Part shown: piece by piece, positions 24,762 to 33,465 of the stretch
Layout: each line of letters begins with the position of its first letter
Numbering within the stretch: position 1 is the first letter of the stretch
Source: Nitrospirota bacterium
GTDB taxonomy: Bacteria > Nitrospirota > Thermodesulfovibrionia > Thermodesulfovibrionales > Dissulfurispiraceae
Direction: 5' to 3'
DNA: 64,000 bases
NCBI GenBank assembly: GCA_021792185.1
Contig: JAJYVD010000001.1
Span: forward strand, 33,089-97,088
Notes under the pieces: model-generated
What the model saw: only the letters and a program-made list of their open reading frames with translations
Told to the model about the DNA's origin: nothing
Databases searched by the model: none
Translations under genes and position numbers: made by a program

Positions 24762-25262
24762 ATGAATGCCGTAGAGATAGCGATCAAGATGGAAACCGAT
24801 GCGATACGGTTTTATAAAGAGGCCGCTGAAAAATGCGATCATGCGGTCGGCAAAAAGATGTTTTTATCTATACGCGAAGACGAAAAAAGGCATCTTGAAA
24901 TGCTTTCTCAAATATTAAAAGGGCTCGACATAAAGATCAAAGATGTCAGTCCTATGAAAAACATTAAGACTATCTTCGAGCAGATGAAGGACGAGATGAT
25001 GGAGCGTGTCGAGGCCAAGACCGATGAGCTTGAGGCATTTAAAATCGCCATGCAGATGGAAAAGGAAGGGATCGAATTTTATAAAAAGGCCGCGTCGGAC
25101 GCCCCTGCGGAGAAGGAGAGGAATCTCTTTGAAAGGCTTACGCACGAAGAAGAACAGCATTATGCGGTTTTCGCGAATACCTATTTTTTCATGCATGACA
25201 GCGGAAGCTGGTTCATGTGGGAGGAACACAGCATAGTAGACGGCGGAACGCCCTGGGCGTGA
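24762..25262 (+). CDS. Ferritin-like/rubrerythrin-type diiron protein without rubredoxin domain
   Basis: The 166-residue four-helix protein has two Glu/His diiron segments: 'MNAVEIAIKMETDAIRFYKEAA...EDEKRHLEML' and 'AFKIAMQMEKEGIEFYKKAA...HEEEQHYAVF'. It lacks the C-terminal rubredoxin domain of classical rubrerythrin, and a separate rubredoxin gene sits just upstream, so the pair likely works together. RBS 'gggagg' precedes ATG 24762. Confidence 0.92.
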   Translation: MNAVEIAIKMETDAIRFYKEAAEKCDHAVGKKMFLSIREDEKRHLEMLSQILKGLDIKIKDVSPMKNIKTIFEQMKDEMMERVEAKTDELEAFKIAMQMEKEGIEFYKKAASDAPAEKERNLFERLTHEEEQHYAVFANTYFFMHDSGSWFMWEEHSIVDGGTPWA

Positions 25263-25278
25263 TTAGCTCATAGCTTAC

Positions 25279-25404
25279 TTAAATATTATCTCCATAAAGC
25301 GCATCGGGCGGGCTTTGCGGAGCGTTTGACATATTACGAAGAATATGCGTATATATCATGGTTGTCTCAATATTTTTATGCCCGAGAAGTTCCTGCACCT
25401 CAAC
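25279..25404 (-). pseudogene. C-terminal remnant of an integron-type tyrosine recombinase
   Basis: Only the last ~42 residues of an IntI/XerC-family integrase remain: '[20 protein letters not shown]' holds the conserved LLGH box and the nucleophilic Tyr, and the tail 'SPPDAL' matches the SPLD-L ending of integron integrases. The preceding frame back to 25488 is open but not recognisable as integrase, and the Arg-Lys-HxxR catalytic residues are missing. It points away from the adjacent cassette-like gene, the normal integron arrangement. Confidence 0.75.
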
Positions 25405-25521
25405 GAGTGCCGCAGGACACTTTTTCGGCAAGTGTTTGGTTTTGGGAGAGCGAATCGGTTTAGGCGTGTTGACGTGCTGCAGTGGCATTCGTCAGTGATC
25501 AGTGCGTTAGCGTAGATATAA

Positions 25522-26061
25522 ATGAAAATTGAAAGATTAAAGATCGATAAAAGAGATTCTCTTTTGAGTCACCTTATAGGGCAAGTATTTCACCTGACTA
25601 CACAGGCGTCATACGAGAAAATACGAAGAAGTGGAAAAATCTCTAACAACCAATCAGGGTGCTATCCGATAAATACTGGTTCACAAAAGAGCTATGGCAG
25701 ACTGAACGGATGTATATGTCTTTTTGACCTTCGAAATAATAATTCCGAAATAATTCAGAACACTCTAGATTGTTATTACTTTCTTGGTCCCTCATGGTTC
25801 TCTAAGCACGGAAGGAAATATACTACATGGGATTTGGCATATCTATTTCTGGATTCACAATATTACAATCGACTCATTCCGAGTTCGCGGGTGCATGATC
25901 ATTACAAAGAAACGGGACAATACCTACAAGCCATACCTAATTCCGAAGCTTGGATAGACGGCGAGATTCCACTTCCTTGGATTGATAGCGTACTGCTCGT
26001 AAATATAAAAGAACCAGCGCCGGACAGAAATACATTTACTGGAATGAACTACTGGGCGTAG
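25522..26061 (+). CDS. Orphan cassette-like protein, unknown function
   Basis: The 179 residues have no close recognisable family. The N-terminal segment 'VFHLTTQASYEKIRRSGKISNN' recalls the H-x-T...I...G-I start of ADP-ribosyltransferase-like (DarT/Tpt1-type) folds, but that is a weak resemblance. The gene begins soon after a core-like GTTAG motif (25506) and is followed by an attC-like site, as expected of an integron gene cassette. It lacks an evident RBS and is A/T-richer than the surrounding genes. Confidence 0.65.
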   Translation: MKIERLKIDKRDSLLSHLIGQVFHLTTQASYEKIRRSGKISNNQSGCYPINTGSQKSYGRLNGCICLFDLRNNNSEIIQNTLDCYYFLGPSWFSKHGRKYTTWDLAYLFLDSQYYNRLIPSSRVHDHYKETGQYLQAIPNSEAWIDGEIPLPWIDSVLLVNIKEPAPDRNTFTGMNYWA

Positions 26062-26086
26062 GGCACTTCTTAAAACTAATGAGAAA

Positions 26087-26153
26087 CGCTAACGAAGCGC
26101 TTCAATGGATCGCGCGGAACAGCCCCGCCTCCCCATGAGTTCAGGCGTTAAAT
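26087..26153 (+). repeat. attC-like recombination site
   Basis: The right end reads TTCAGGCGTTAAAT, with the integron core GTTRRRY as GTTAAAT (26147-26153). The left end carries CGCTAACG plus CGCTTCAAT-GG, an imperfect complement of the right half (CGCCTGAACTCATGG on the other strand). The 67-base length and imperfect palindrome fit attC; the left core deviates from the RYYYAAC consensus. Confidence 0.6.
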
Positions 26154-26158
26154 AATAA

Positions 26159-26188
26159 TTGAAAATAGCATGGGTTCCATGCTAACAT
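26159..26188 (+). promoter_or_regulatory. higBA promoter and operator palindrome
   Basis: TTGAAA (26159-26164), an 18-base spacer and TAACAT (26183-26188) overlap a perfect palindrome TAGCATGG-GTT-CCATGCTA (26166-26184), the likely HigA binding site. GTG 26195 follows six bases after the -10 box. Confidence 0.65.
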
Positions 26189-26194
26189 GAATTT

Positions 26195-26488
26195 GTGATC
26201 CAGTCATTTAAAGACAAGGGAACTGAAGATATTTTCAACGGCAGAAATTCTAAGGATTCACGAAAAACGTGCCCTCAGTCATTATGGAAGATTGCAGCAA
26301 GGAAATTGGATCAACTTGACTCCGTAGTTCATATCAATGAACTACGAGTTCCTCCGAACAATAAGCTGGAAGCCTTGACGGGAGACAGGAAAGGACAATA
26401 CAGCATAAGGATAAATGATCAATATCGGATATGTTTTATATGGCATGAATCCGGACCGGAAAAGGTAGAAATTACGGATTATCATTGA
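26195..26488 (+). CDS. higB: HigB/RelE-family mRNA interferase toxin
   Basis: The 97-residue protein ends with the RelE/HigB core 'NNKLEALTGDRKGQYSIRINDQYRICFIWHESGPEKVEITDYH'. It begins 'MIQSFKDKGTEDIFNG', the usual HigB start. It precedes higA, the normal higBA order, under an autoregulated-looking promoter. The start is GTG with no RBS. Confidence 0.93.
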   Translation: MIQSFKDKGTEDIFNGRNSKDSRKTCPQSLWKIAARKLDQLDSVVHINELRVPPNNKLEALTGDRKGQYSIRINDQYRICFIWHESGPEKVEITDYH

Positions 26489-26518
26489 TAGAAATTAAAA
26501 TGTTTTATGGAGGTAAAT

Positions 26519-26848
26519 ATGATTCGCATACCAACGCATAGGGAGCCGACCCATCCTGGAGAGATGCTTCTTGAGGAATTTTTAATTCCTATGGGCATCA
26601 CCCAGCGGGAATTGGCAAAAGAAATCCATGTCCCTTACCAGAGGATAAACGAAATTATCAACAAGCGTCGTGGTGTGACACCCAGCACAGCTTTGCGCCT
26701 CGCAAAGTTCTTTGGGGTTTCGGAAGATTTCTGGATGAATCTACAGCTCAGATGGGATATATATAAAGCGAAACTTAACGAGGCAAAAGAATTAAAGACA
26801 ATTAGGGCTATAAGGGTGAGCGGTGAATTGGCACATTCACATTTTTAA
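26519..26848 (+). CDS. higA: HigA-family antitoxin (XRE helix-turn-helix)
   Basis: The 109-residue protein has 'THPGEMLLEEFLIPMGITQRELAKEIHVPYQRINEIINKRRGVTPSTALRLAKFFGVSEDFWMNLQ', the HigA/VapI XRE domain. ATG 26519 is chosen because 'tggaggt' lies just upstream; an earlier in-frame ATG overlaps that RBS. It neutralises HigB and represses the operon. Confidence 0.95.
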   Translation: MIRIPTHREPTHPGEMLLEEFLIPMGITQRELAKEIHVPYQRINEIINKRRGVTPSTALRLAKFFGVSEDFWMNLQLRWDIYKAKLNEAKELKTIRAIRVSGELAHSHF

Positions 26849-26894
26849 ATAGACATGCCAAAAAAGATGATAAAAGTGGATGATTCAATATAGC

Positions 26895-27698
26895 CTATTT
26901 CAGCCCTAAGACGTCCTGCATGTCGTATAATCCCGGCTTGCGGCCCGAAATCCAGAGGGCTGCCTTTAATGCTCCCCTCGCGAATGTATCTCTGCTCGAC
27001 GCCTTGTGGGTGATCTCTACGCGCTCTCCGAGGCCGTAAAAAAATACGGTATGTTCTCCTACGACATCTCCGCCTCTCAGCGTCTGTATGCCTATTTCCT
27101 TTTTAGTTCTTTCGCCTATCACTCCCTTTCTTGCGTAGACAGCCGCATCGTCAAGGTTTCTGTTGACGGCGTCAGCGATCACCTGCGCCATTTTCATGGC
27201 CGTGCCGCTCGGAGCGTCTTTTTTCAGCCTGTGATGCGCCTCGACTATTTCGATGTCGTAGTCGTCGCCGAGCACCCTTGCTATGTCATGCAAAACTTTA
27301 AGTAGAAGATTTACGCCGACGCTCATATTCGGCGCAAGCACTATCGGGATATCTCTTGAGACCTCTCTAATTGGCTCTAATTCTTCTTTAGAGAATCCTG
27401 TTGTGCCGATTACAATTGCTTTTTTGCTTTCAGAAGCGAGCTTTACATGCTGTAGTGTTGAATTTATGGATGTAAAATCTATGATGACATCGCACGTATC
27501 GATAATACCTTCGATCGTATCCGTAACTTTTATCCCTGTATCTCCTATTCCCGCAATATGTCCTATATCTTTACCTACGGCCTCATGTCCTTTTCTTTCG
27601 GTAGCGCCGACGAGCCTTAATTCGTGATAATCCTTTGAAAGGGCGGTAATCCTGTTTCCCATCCTTCCGGTTGCGCCTGTGACTATAATCTTTGTCAT
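26895..27698 (-). CDS. dapB: 4-hydroxy-tetrahydrodipicolinate reductase
   Basis: The 267-residue enzyme of lysine/diaminopimelate synthesis has the NAD(P)-binding 'IIVTGATGRMGNRI', the DapB signature 'EAHHRLKKDAPSGTA', and 'GRGALKAALWISGRKPGLYDMQDVLGL' at the end. The start at 27698 is four bases after the yacG stop. Confidence 0.97.
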   Translation of the reverse strand: MTKIIVTGATGRMGNRITALSKDYHELRLVGATERKGHEAVGKDIGHIAGIGDTGIKVTDTIEGIIDTCDVIIDFTSINSTLQHVKLASESKKAIVIGTTGFSKEELEPIREVSRDIPIVLAPNMSVGVNLLLKVLHDIARVLGDDYDIEIVEAHHRLKKDAPSGTAMKMAQVIADAVNRNLDDAAVYARKGVIGERTKKEIGIQTLRGGDVVGEHTVFFYGLGERVEITHKASSRDTFARGALKAALWISGRKPGLYDMQDVLGLK

Positions 27699-27702
27699 AT
27701 AA

Positions 27703-27873
27703 TTATTCCTCCCTCTTATCTTCCTCTTCTTCGGTTTTTTCATCGGGAATCTTATACTCCTCCGATGCCCATTTGCCGAGGTCTATCAGTTTGCACCGCT
27801 CGGAGCAAAACGGCCTCCATGGATTTTCCTCCCATGTCGTCTTTTTCTTACACGCCGGACATGTAATCTGCAT
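27703..27873 (-). CDS. yacG: DNA gyrase inhibitor YacG, zinc-binding
   Basis: The 56-residue protein has zinc cysteines C5, C8, C23 and C27 (CPACKK...[16 protein letters not shown]), the YacG pattern, and an acidic tail. Its ATG overlaps the TAA of the upstream ApbE gene (TAATG), and dapB follows four bases later, so the three genes are translationally coupled. Confidence 0.95.
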   Translation of the reverse strand: MQITCPACKKKTTWEENPWRPFCSERCKLIDLGKWASEEYKIPDEKTEEEEDKREE

Positions 27874-28889
27874 TACTCCAATACCCCATTACTCCATTTT
27901 ATCTTATCTTTCAGCCCTTCGGTAACATGAATTTTACCATCTTTATCGATTATAACTCCATCAAGATTCAACCGGTTAAGGACGTCCATTCCTTTCTGAG
28001 CCCCTAAAACAAATATGCCGGTCGCAAAGGCGTCGGTAAATGCGGCGTCCTTTGCTATTACGGTTACGCTGCGGCATTCGCTATCCGGATAACCTGTCTT
28101 GGGGTTCAGAAGGTGATGGTATCTCCTGCCGTCTTTTATAAAGAATTTTTGGTAATCGCCGGATGTCGATATAGCCATATCGGAGAGACCGACGGTTGCC
28201 AGAATTTCATCTTTATCTGTTTGCTGTCTCGGATTTTGAATTCCCACATTCCACAAACTGCCATCGGGTTTTATGCCGAATGTTTTAATGTCTCCGGCAA
28301 CTGCGACAATGCCGGCCATTATGCCCTGTTGTTTAAGAATTTCGACCGCCTTATCAGCCGCATATCCTTTTATAATGCCTCCGAGGTCTATCTGCATACC
28401 TTTTGTTTTAAGAAAGACCGTTGACGCTTCTTTGTCGATAACGATATTTTTATACCCGACTAATTTTAATTTTTCTTTGACGATTGCTCTATCCGGAATT
28501 ATTTTTTTCTGAAAATTCCACAGGCGCACCAGGGGGCCGACTGTAACGTCAAACGCGCCCTCCGTGTTTTCGGATACGTACAATGCCTTTTCTATTATTT
28601 CCGTGGTTTCGGGAGACACCCTGACCGGTTTATTGCCGGCGTATCTGTTAATCGCTGATATTTCGCTGTCCTCGCTGTAAAAATTCAACAGTTTCGCAAG
28701 CCGTTCCAGTTCAGCGAATGCCTTATCTATAGCTGCCTTTTCCTCCGAGTCTGAAGAAACCGTAATGGAGACTATTGTATACATTGAAGATCGCGTCTCT
28801 TTGTAAAGTTTTTCTTGAGAAGGGGAGCATGAAAGCAGCATAGCAGTAGAGCAGAAGAACAGCAATCCATAAACAAAACCTTGCTGCAT
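27873..28889 (-). CDS. apbE: ApbE-family FAD:protein FMN transferase, lipoprotein
   Basis: The 338-residue protein has a lipoprotein signal ('[19 protein letters not shown]') and ApbE motifs: '[12 protein letters not shown]', '[18 protein letters not shown]', '[19 protein letters not shown]', 'VAGDIKTFG' and '[32 protein letters not shown]'. It attaches FMN to threonines of Rnf/Nqr-type subunits. Start M at 28889 is preferred; a longer frame to 28940 would run into the dispersed element. The signal-peptide core is encoded by ctgctctactgc-type repeat units, and the last codons by tggagtaat units. Confidence 0.93.
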   Translation of the reverse strand: MQQGFVYGLLFFCSTAMLLSCSPSQEKLYKETRSSMYTIVSITVSSDSEEKAAIDKAFAELERLAKLLNFYSEDSEISAINRYAGNKPVRVSPETTEIIEKALYVSENTEGAFDVTVGPLVRLWNFQKKIIPDRAIVKEKLKLVGYKNIVIDKEASTVFLKTKGMQIDLGGIIKGYAADKAVEILKQQGIMAGIVAVAGDIKTFGIKPDGSLWNVGIQNPRQQTDKDEILATVGLSDMAISTSGDYQKFFIKDGRRYHHLLNPKTGYPDSECRSVTVIAKDAAFTDAFATGIFVLGAQKGMDVLNRLNLDGVIIDKDGKIHVTEGLKDKIKWSNGVLE

Positions 28890-29054
28890 GAAGGTCAGAT
28901 TTGCTTCAATGACTTTATCAACAGCACCTTTTAACCACATAGTCTTATACCCGTCATCCGCATCGGTGGTATCCTCTTAATGAAACATATATTATCTTTG
29001 CTTTGCATAAAAAACAACACTTATAAAGGCGTTGAAGCGAACCTGACCTTCATG
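28887..29054 (-). repeat. Dispersed ~170-bp element, copy 2
   Basis: Ends 28887-28917 and 29023-29054 are inverted repeats. The core matches the copy at 4902-5075, read on the minus strand, including a nearly identical 36-base block at 29004-29040. The outermost stem is catgaaggtcag/ctgaccttcatg here but acataaagtggaag/cttccactttatgt in copy 1, so the pairing is kept while the sequence differs. It sits between uvrA and apbE in the direction of their transcription. Confidence 0.8.
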
Positions 29055-29057
29055 TCA

Positions 29058-31598
29058 TTACGGAGCATGGTCATATATCTTCTTCGCCAAATATCTTCCC
29101 GTATACGATTCTTTATTCTTTGCTACTTCTTCCGGTGTCCCGGTTGCAACTATTTTGCCGCCTTCGTCTCCGCCTTCAGGCCCGAGGTCTATGATATAGT
29201 CGGCTGATTTTATTATATCAAGGTCGTGCTCGATAACTATAACGCTGTTCCCCATATCGACAAGCCCGTTTATCACGTTCAGAAGCCTCTGTATGTCCAC
29301 GAAGTGGAGGCCTGTTGTCGGTTCATCGAGTATGTATAGAGTATTGCCTGTAGCTTTTTTCCCGAGTTCTTTTGAGAGCCTTAATCTCTGAGCCTCTCCG
29401 CCTGAAAGGGTGGTCGCGGGCTGTCCTAATTTTAAATAGCCCATTCCCATGTCTTCGAGAATATCGAGACGCTGTTTTAGGGGAGGGATAACGCTGAAGA
29501 ATTCGAGGGCCTCGGATATGGTCATTTCAAGGACATCGGAAATATTTTTGTCTTTGTAACGTATATCAAGAGTTTCTTTATTGTATCTTTTGCCTTTACA
29601 AACATCGCAGGTAACATACACATCGGGAAGAAAATGCATCTCTATTTTTTTCAGGCCGTCGCCCTGACATGCCTCGCACCTGCCTCCGGATATATTGAAA
29701 CTGAACCGGGATGCTTTATATCCCCTCACCCTCGATTCGGGGAGTTGAGAGAAAAGGTCCCTGATAAAAGTGAAAATGCCGGTATATGTAGAAGGGTTCG
29801 ACCGTGGAGTTCTTCCGAGCGGAGACTGGTCAATGCATATTACCTTATCGACCTTTTCCATACCTTCTATCTTTTTATATTGCCCTGGAAGCAGGCTGCT
29901 TTTATATAAATACCTCGACAGCGCCTTATAAAGAATTTCGAATATCAACGTGCTCTTGCCGGAGCCTGAAACCCCGGTCACGCATACAAATACTCCAAGG
30001 GGGATTGAAACGGCGACGTTTTTCAGATTGAACTCGGATGCGCCTGTAATCTTTAAAAACTCCTTCGAGTTCCTTTTTTTTACGGATGCCGGTATGGCAA
30101 GCTGTCCGGTGAGATATTTTCCGGTAATAGACGCGGTATCATTCATAATATCAGGAGGCGCGCCTGTCGATATTATCCATCCACCGTTTTTACCCGCGCC
30201 GGGCCCCATATCTATGACATGATCCGCTGTTCTTATAGTCTCTTCGTCATGTTCGACAATAATTATACTATTGCCTGCGTCTCTTATCAGAGAGAGGCTT
30301 TTAAGAAGTTTCGCGCAATCCCTCGGATGCAGGCCGATGCTCGGCTCATCAAGCACGTAAAGCACGCCGGTAAGGGAAGAGCCTATCTGCGTGGCGAGCC
30401 TTATCCTCTGCGCCTCTCCGCCCGAAAGGGTAAGGGAAGGCCTGTTGAGGGTTAAATATCCGAGCCCCACCTTGTCGAGAAAAGAGAGCCTGTCCTTTAC
30501 CTCTTTAAGCACCCGCCTGGAGATTACAGTCTCTCGCTCCGAAAGCCTCAATCCTCGCACAAAGTCCCCGGCATCTTTAACGGACATTTTTGAGAATTCT
30601 CCTATGCTTATGTCATGGAGCTTTATGTTCAACGACTCTTTCCTCAATCTCATGCCGCCGCATGCCTTGCATGGAACCATATGGGTCAACTCTTCTTCCG
30701 CGATTCCAAACCCAGGACTCTGAAACTCAAACGCATCGCTTATGCCTTCAAATCCTATGCCTTTACACCTGGGGCATGCGCCGTATTTGCTGTTAAAAGA
30801 AAACAACATCGGCTCTATCTCAGGATAGCTGATGCCGCACTGAGGGCAGGCCAATGTCCTGCTGAACGGAATATCCCTGTCTTCGTCTATAAGGTTGATA
30901 ACGACCGTATCCGCATGCCTGAGGGACGTGTCTATCGCCTGCTTTATCTGGCGTTCTACCGAGTGCTTGATAATAAACCTGTCTATCACTATCTCTATGG
31001 TATGGCGCTGTTGTTTTTTTAAGGAAACGTCTTGCGTCAGATCCATCATCTTGCCGTCTATCCGCGCCCTTACAAATCCATCCATCCTCATTTGCTGCAG
31101 TTCTTTTTTGTATTCTCCTTTTCTTTCCCTGACAATAGGGGCAAGGACCTGAACCCTTGTACCTTCAGGTAATGAGAGGATGGCGCGTATTATATTATGT
31201 AAATCCTGCGTGGTAATGACCGAGCCGCACTGATAGCAGTAAGGGATGCCTATTCTCGTATAAAGCACCCGCATATAGTCGTAGATTTCGGTAATTGTGC
31301 CTACGGTAGAGCGCGGGCTTCTCGATACAGTCTTCTGATCTATGGCTATGGATGGGGAGAGACCTTCGATGTAATCCACTTCAGGCTTCTGCATCTGTTC
31401 GAGGAACTGCCGGGCATAGGCCGAGAGGCTCTGCACGTATCTGCGCTGCCCTTCGGCATAAATGGTGTCCATTGCGAGGGACGATTTCCCCGAGCCGGAG
31501 GGGCCTGTGATAACGGTAATTTTGTCCCTCGGTATGGTTACATCGATGTTTTTGAGGTTATGCTCGCGTGCGCCTTTTATGACTATGTATTCCTGCAT
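29058..31598 (-). CDS. uvrA: UvrA excinuclease ABC subunit A, compact form
   Basis: This is the DNA-damage recognition ATPase, with two ABC modules (Walker [10 protein letters not shown] near residue 32 and GVSGSGKST in the second half, two LSGGEAQR signatures) and the zinc-finger cysteine pairs. The UvrB-binding region ([42 protein letters not shown]) is present. At 846 residues it is about 90 shorter than usual: between CPRCKGIGF and CKACGGMRL only ~27 residues remain where family members carry the ~115-residue insertion domain. The frame is clean. Start at 31598 matches the usual family start. Confidence 0.95.
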   Translation of the reverse strand: MQEYIVIKGAREHNLKNIDVTIPRDKITVITGPSGSGKSSLAMDTIYAEGQRRYVQSLSAYARQFLEQMQKPEVDYIEGLSPSIAIDQKTVSRSPRSTVGTITEIYDYMRVLYTRIGIPYCYQCGSVITTQDLHNIIRAILSLPEGTRVQVLAPIVRERKGEYKKELQQMRMDGFVRARIDGKMMDLTQDVSLKKQQRHTIEIVIDRFIIKHSVERQIKQAIDTSLRHADTVVINLIDEDRDIPFSRTLACPQCGISYPEIEPMLFSFNSKYGACPRCKGIGFEGISDAFEFQSPGFGIAEEELTHMVPCKACGGMRLRKESLNIKLHDISIGEFSKMSVKDAGDFVRGLRLSERETVISRRVLKEVKDRLSFLDKVGLGYLTLNRPSLTLSGGEAQRIRLATQIGSSLTGVLYVLDEPSIGLHPRDCAKLLKSLSLIRDAGNSIIIVEHDEETIRTADHVIDMGPGAGKNGGWIISTGAPPDIMNDTASITGKYLTGQLAIPASVKKRNSKEFLKITGASEFNLKNVAVSIPLGVFVCVTGVSGSGKSTLIFEILYKALSRYLYKSSLLPGQYKKIEGMEKVDKVICIDQSPLGRTPRSNPSTYTGIFTFIRDLFSQLPESRVRGYKASRFSFNISGGRCEACQGDGLKKIEMHFLPDVYVTCDVCKGKRYNKETLDIRYKDKNISDVLEMTISEALEFFSVIPPLKQRLDILEDMGMGYLKLGQPATTLSGGEAQRLRLSKELGKKATGNTLYILDEPTTGLHFVDIQRLLNVINGLVDMGNSVIVIEHDLDIIKSADYIIDLGPEGGDEGGKIVATGTPEEVAKNKESYTGRYLAKKIYDHAP

Positions 31599-31681
31599 GT
31601 TGAATCCTTTGATTATCCGGTAACTTTTAATATAACTGAAATGAGGGGTTTCTTTCACTATCGAGAAGCTTAAAGGAAATC

Positions 31682-32578
31682 CTACAATTCTATCTCAAGC
31701 CCTTCATAGGCAACGGCGTATTGCGGCATACCTGAAACAGCAGAATATTGCTCCTGAAGCTGCCGGTAAACGGCATCGAGGTCATCGTCGCTGCGCAGCG
31801 GCTCATGATGCGTAAAATAGAGAGATTTTGCCTCTGCCTTTTTTGCCATCTCGATGCATGAGTCGAACGTGCCGTGTCCCCAGCCTTTTTTAGCTGGATA
31901 TTCATGAGTGGTATAAGCGGAATCCGCAATAAGGACATCAACTCCGCGTATAAAATTAAGAAGTATAGTGTTTTTGTCGGCGATAAGAGATTCATACTCC
32001 TCGTAGTAATCGTGATGGGGGTCATAGATATTATACAGCGGCTCATTGTCGCCTGTGAAAAATAAGCTTTTGCCGTTACATTCAATTTTATAGCCGAAAT
32101 TCAGGACCGGATGGTTCATCAGAATATTGGTTACCTTTGCCGAACCTATTTCGACAGTCTGTCTTTCGCGCAGCGTTGTATACTCGATGTCCGCCTTAAG
32201 CTCGGACTCGCGCACAGGGAAATAGCAATACTCCATCTGCCTGCCGAGGACATCTTTAATGGAGCGCTCATAAACAGGATCGAACGCGCCGTAAATATGT
32301 ATCTTGTTCTTAGGTATAAAAAAGGGGATAAAAAAGGGCAGTCCCTGAATGTGATCCCAATGGGTATGAGAAATAAAAACAGAGCAGTTTACCGGCAGGC
32401 GTTTCAGGAGCGTTTGCGCCAAACTGTAAATACCTGTGCCCCCGTCTAAAATGATGAGCCGGCCGTCGTCCGTTTCCACGGTGATGCACGTAGTGTTGCC
32501 GCCGTACCTTATTGTTTTGGGGCCGGGAGAAGGGATAGAACCGCGCACACCCCAGAACTTTATTTTCAAGAGCCGCAC
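31682..32578 (-). CDS. Metallo-beta-lactamase-fold hydrolase
   Basis: The 298-residue protein begins 'IKFWGVRGSIPSPGPKTIRYGGNTTCITVET' and has the metal motif HTHWDH (residues 71-76) and later 'FTGDNEP' and 'FTHHEPLRSDDDLD'. It matches the phosphoribosyl-cyclic-phosphodiesterase/PhnP-like subgroup of the fold. The substrate is unknown. Its stop lies 83 bases before the uvrA start; the HDOD gene ends just upstream. Confidence 0.88.
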   Translation of the reverse strand: MRLLKIKFWGVRGSIPSPGPKTIRYGGNTTCITVETDDGRLIILDGGTGIYSLAQTLLKRLPVNCSVFISHTHWDHIQGLPFFIPFFIPKNKIHIYGAFDPVYERSIKDVLGRQMEYCYFPVRESELKADIEYTTLRERQTVEIGSAKVTNILMNHPVLNFGYKIECNGKSLFFTGDNEPLYNIYDPHHDYYEEYESLIADKNTILLNFIRGVDVLIADSAYTTHEYPAKKGWGHGTFDSCIEMAKKAEAKSLYFTHHEPLRSDDDLDAVYRQLQEQYSAVSGMPQYAVAYEGLEIEL

Positions 32579-32579
32579 C

Positions 32580-33425
32580 TCACAGGTTAATGAAAATCAT
32601 CGCCTTATCTATTTCGGCTTTTACATTGCCTAATGCGCCGACAATCCCGTCTATATCCGTACCGAAGCGGCCGGTGATTTCTTCGGGAAGCTTTTCCACA
32701 AGGTTGTTGCCGCTGTGTCCGATCCTCAGTTCTTTACTTATTCTGTTGGCCGCTGATACTACATCCGTTACGAGAAGGCGGTCGCCTTCAAGGCAATGGT
32801 GGCTTCTTAAAGCTTCGATAAGATTGGACGGAAGCTGCCATCTCTCCGCCAGGAGCGAACCGACCTCGGTATGATTGATACTGAATATTTCGCTTTCAGC
32901 CTCGAAAAGAGATATTTCTTTCTCTTTCGCTATGAGAAGGGCTTTTTGAAATTCTACGGGCATGAAATGCGCGAAGACGACCTTGCCGAAATCGTGCAAG
33001 AGGCCGGACAAAAAATAATCGAACGATTCCTTGCTTTGAATATTCATTTTTTTGGTGAACAATTTCGCTATGGAAGCCGTGGAAAGGGAATGCAGCAGGA
33101 AGGCGTCCATATCAAAACCGGCTTCGGTTCTTTTGGGCAGAGCACCGATCGCCGCTGTGCTTAATGCCAGGTTTTTGACCGTATTGAGCCCTATGTATAC
33201 AACTGCGTGATTCACGGAAGTGATCTTTTGAGAAAGGCCGAAGTAGGCGGAATTCACCAGTTTGAGGATTTTCAGAATCATTACAGGGTCGTGTTCGATA
33301 ATCTCCACCAGCTCTTTCGGGTCCGAGTTTATATCGGATGCCAGATCCAGAACCCGATGCACGCTGTGCGGAAAGGCCGGCATCTTTTCCACCATATCCG
33401 CGATTTCCTGCCTTTTAATTCCCAT
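32580..33425 (-). CDS. HDOD-domain signalling protein
   Basis: The 281-residue HDOD domain shows 'MPAFPHSVHRVLDLASD', 'DPVMILKILKLVNSAYFGLSQKITSVNHAVVYIGLNTVKNLAL', 'GLLHDFGKVVFAH' and 'HTEVGSLLAERWQLPSNLIEALRSHH'. HDOD proteins act in two-component and cyclic-dinucleotide-linked signalling; no partner domain is attached here. Confidence 0.92.
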   Translation of the reverse strand: MGIKRQEIADMVEKMPAFPHSVHRVLDLASDINSDPKELVEIIEHDPVMILKILKLVNSAYFGLSQKITSVNHAVVYIGLNTVKNLALSTAAIGALPKRTEAGFDMDAFLLHSLSTASIAKLFTKKMNIQSKESFDYFLSGLLHDFGKVVFAHFMPVEFQKALLIAKEKEISLFEAESEIFSINHTEVGSLLAERWQLPSNLIEALRSHHCLEGDRLLVTDVVSAANRISKELRIGHSGNNLVEKLPEEITGRFGTDIDGIVGALGNVKAEIDKAMIFINL

Positions 33426-33465
33426 TTTTCCCTTTCAAAACGATAATGTATCGTAACACAACATA

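Noticed and set aside
28890..28940. Longer ApbE start (MWLKGAVDK...)
   Set aside because: The extra residues come from the dispersed element and would bury the lipoprotein signal peptide behind an unsuitable N-terminus.
30660..30770. UvrA shortening as a sequencing error
   Set aside because: The reading frame is uninterrupted on both sides and the replacement linker is a sensible coding sequence, so a true domain loss is more likely.
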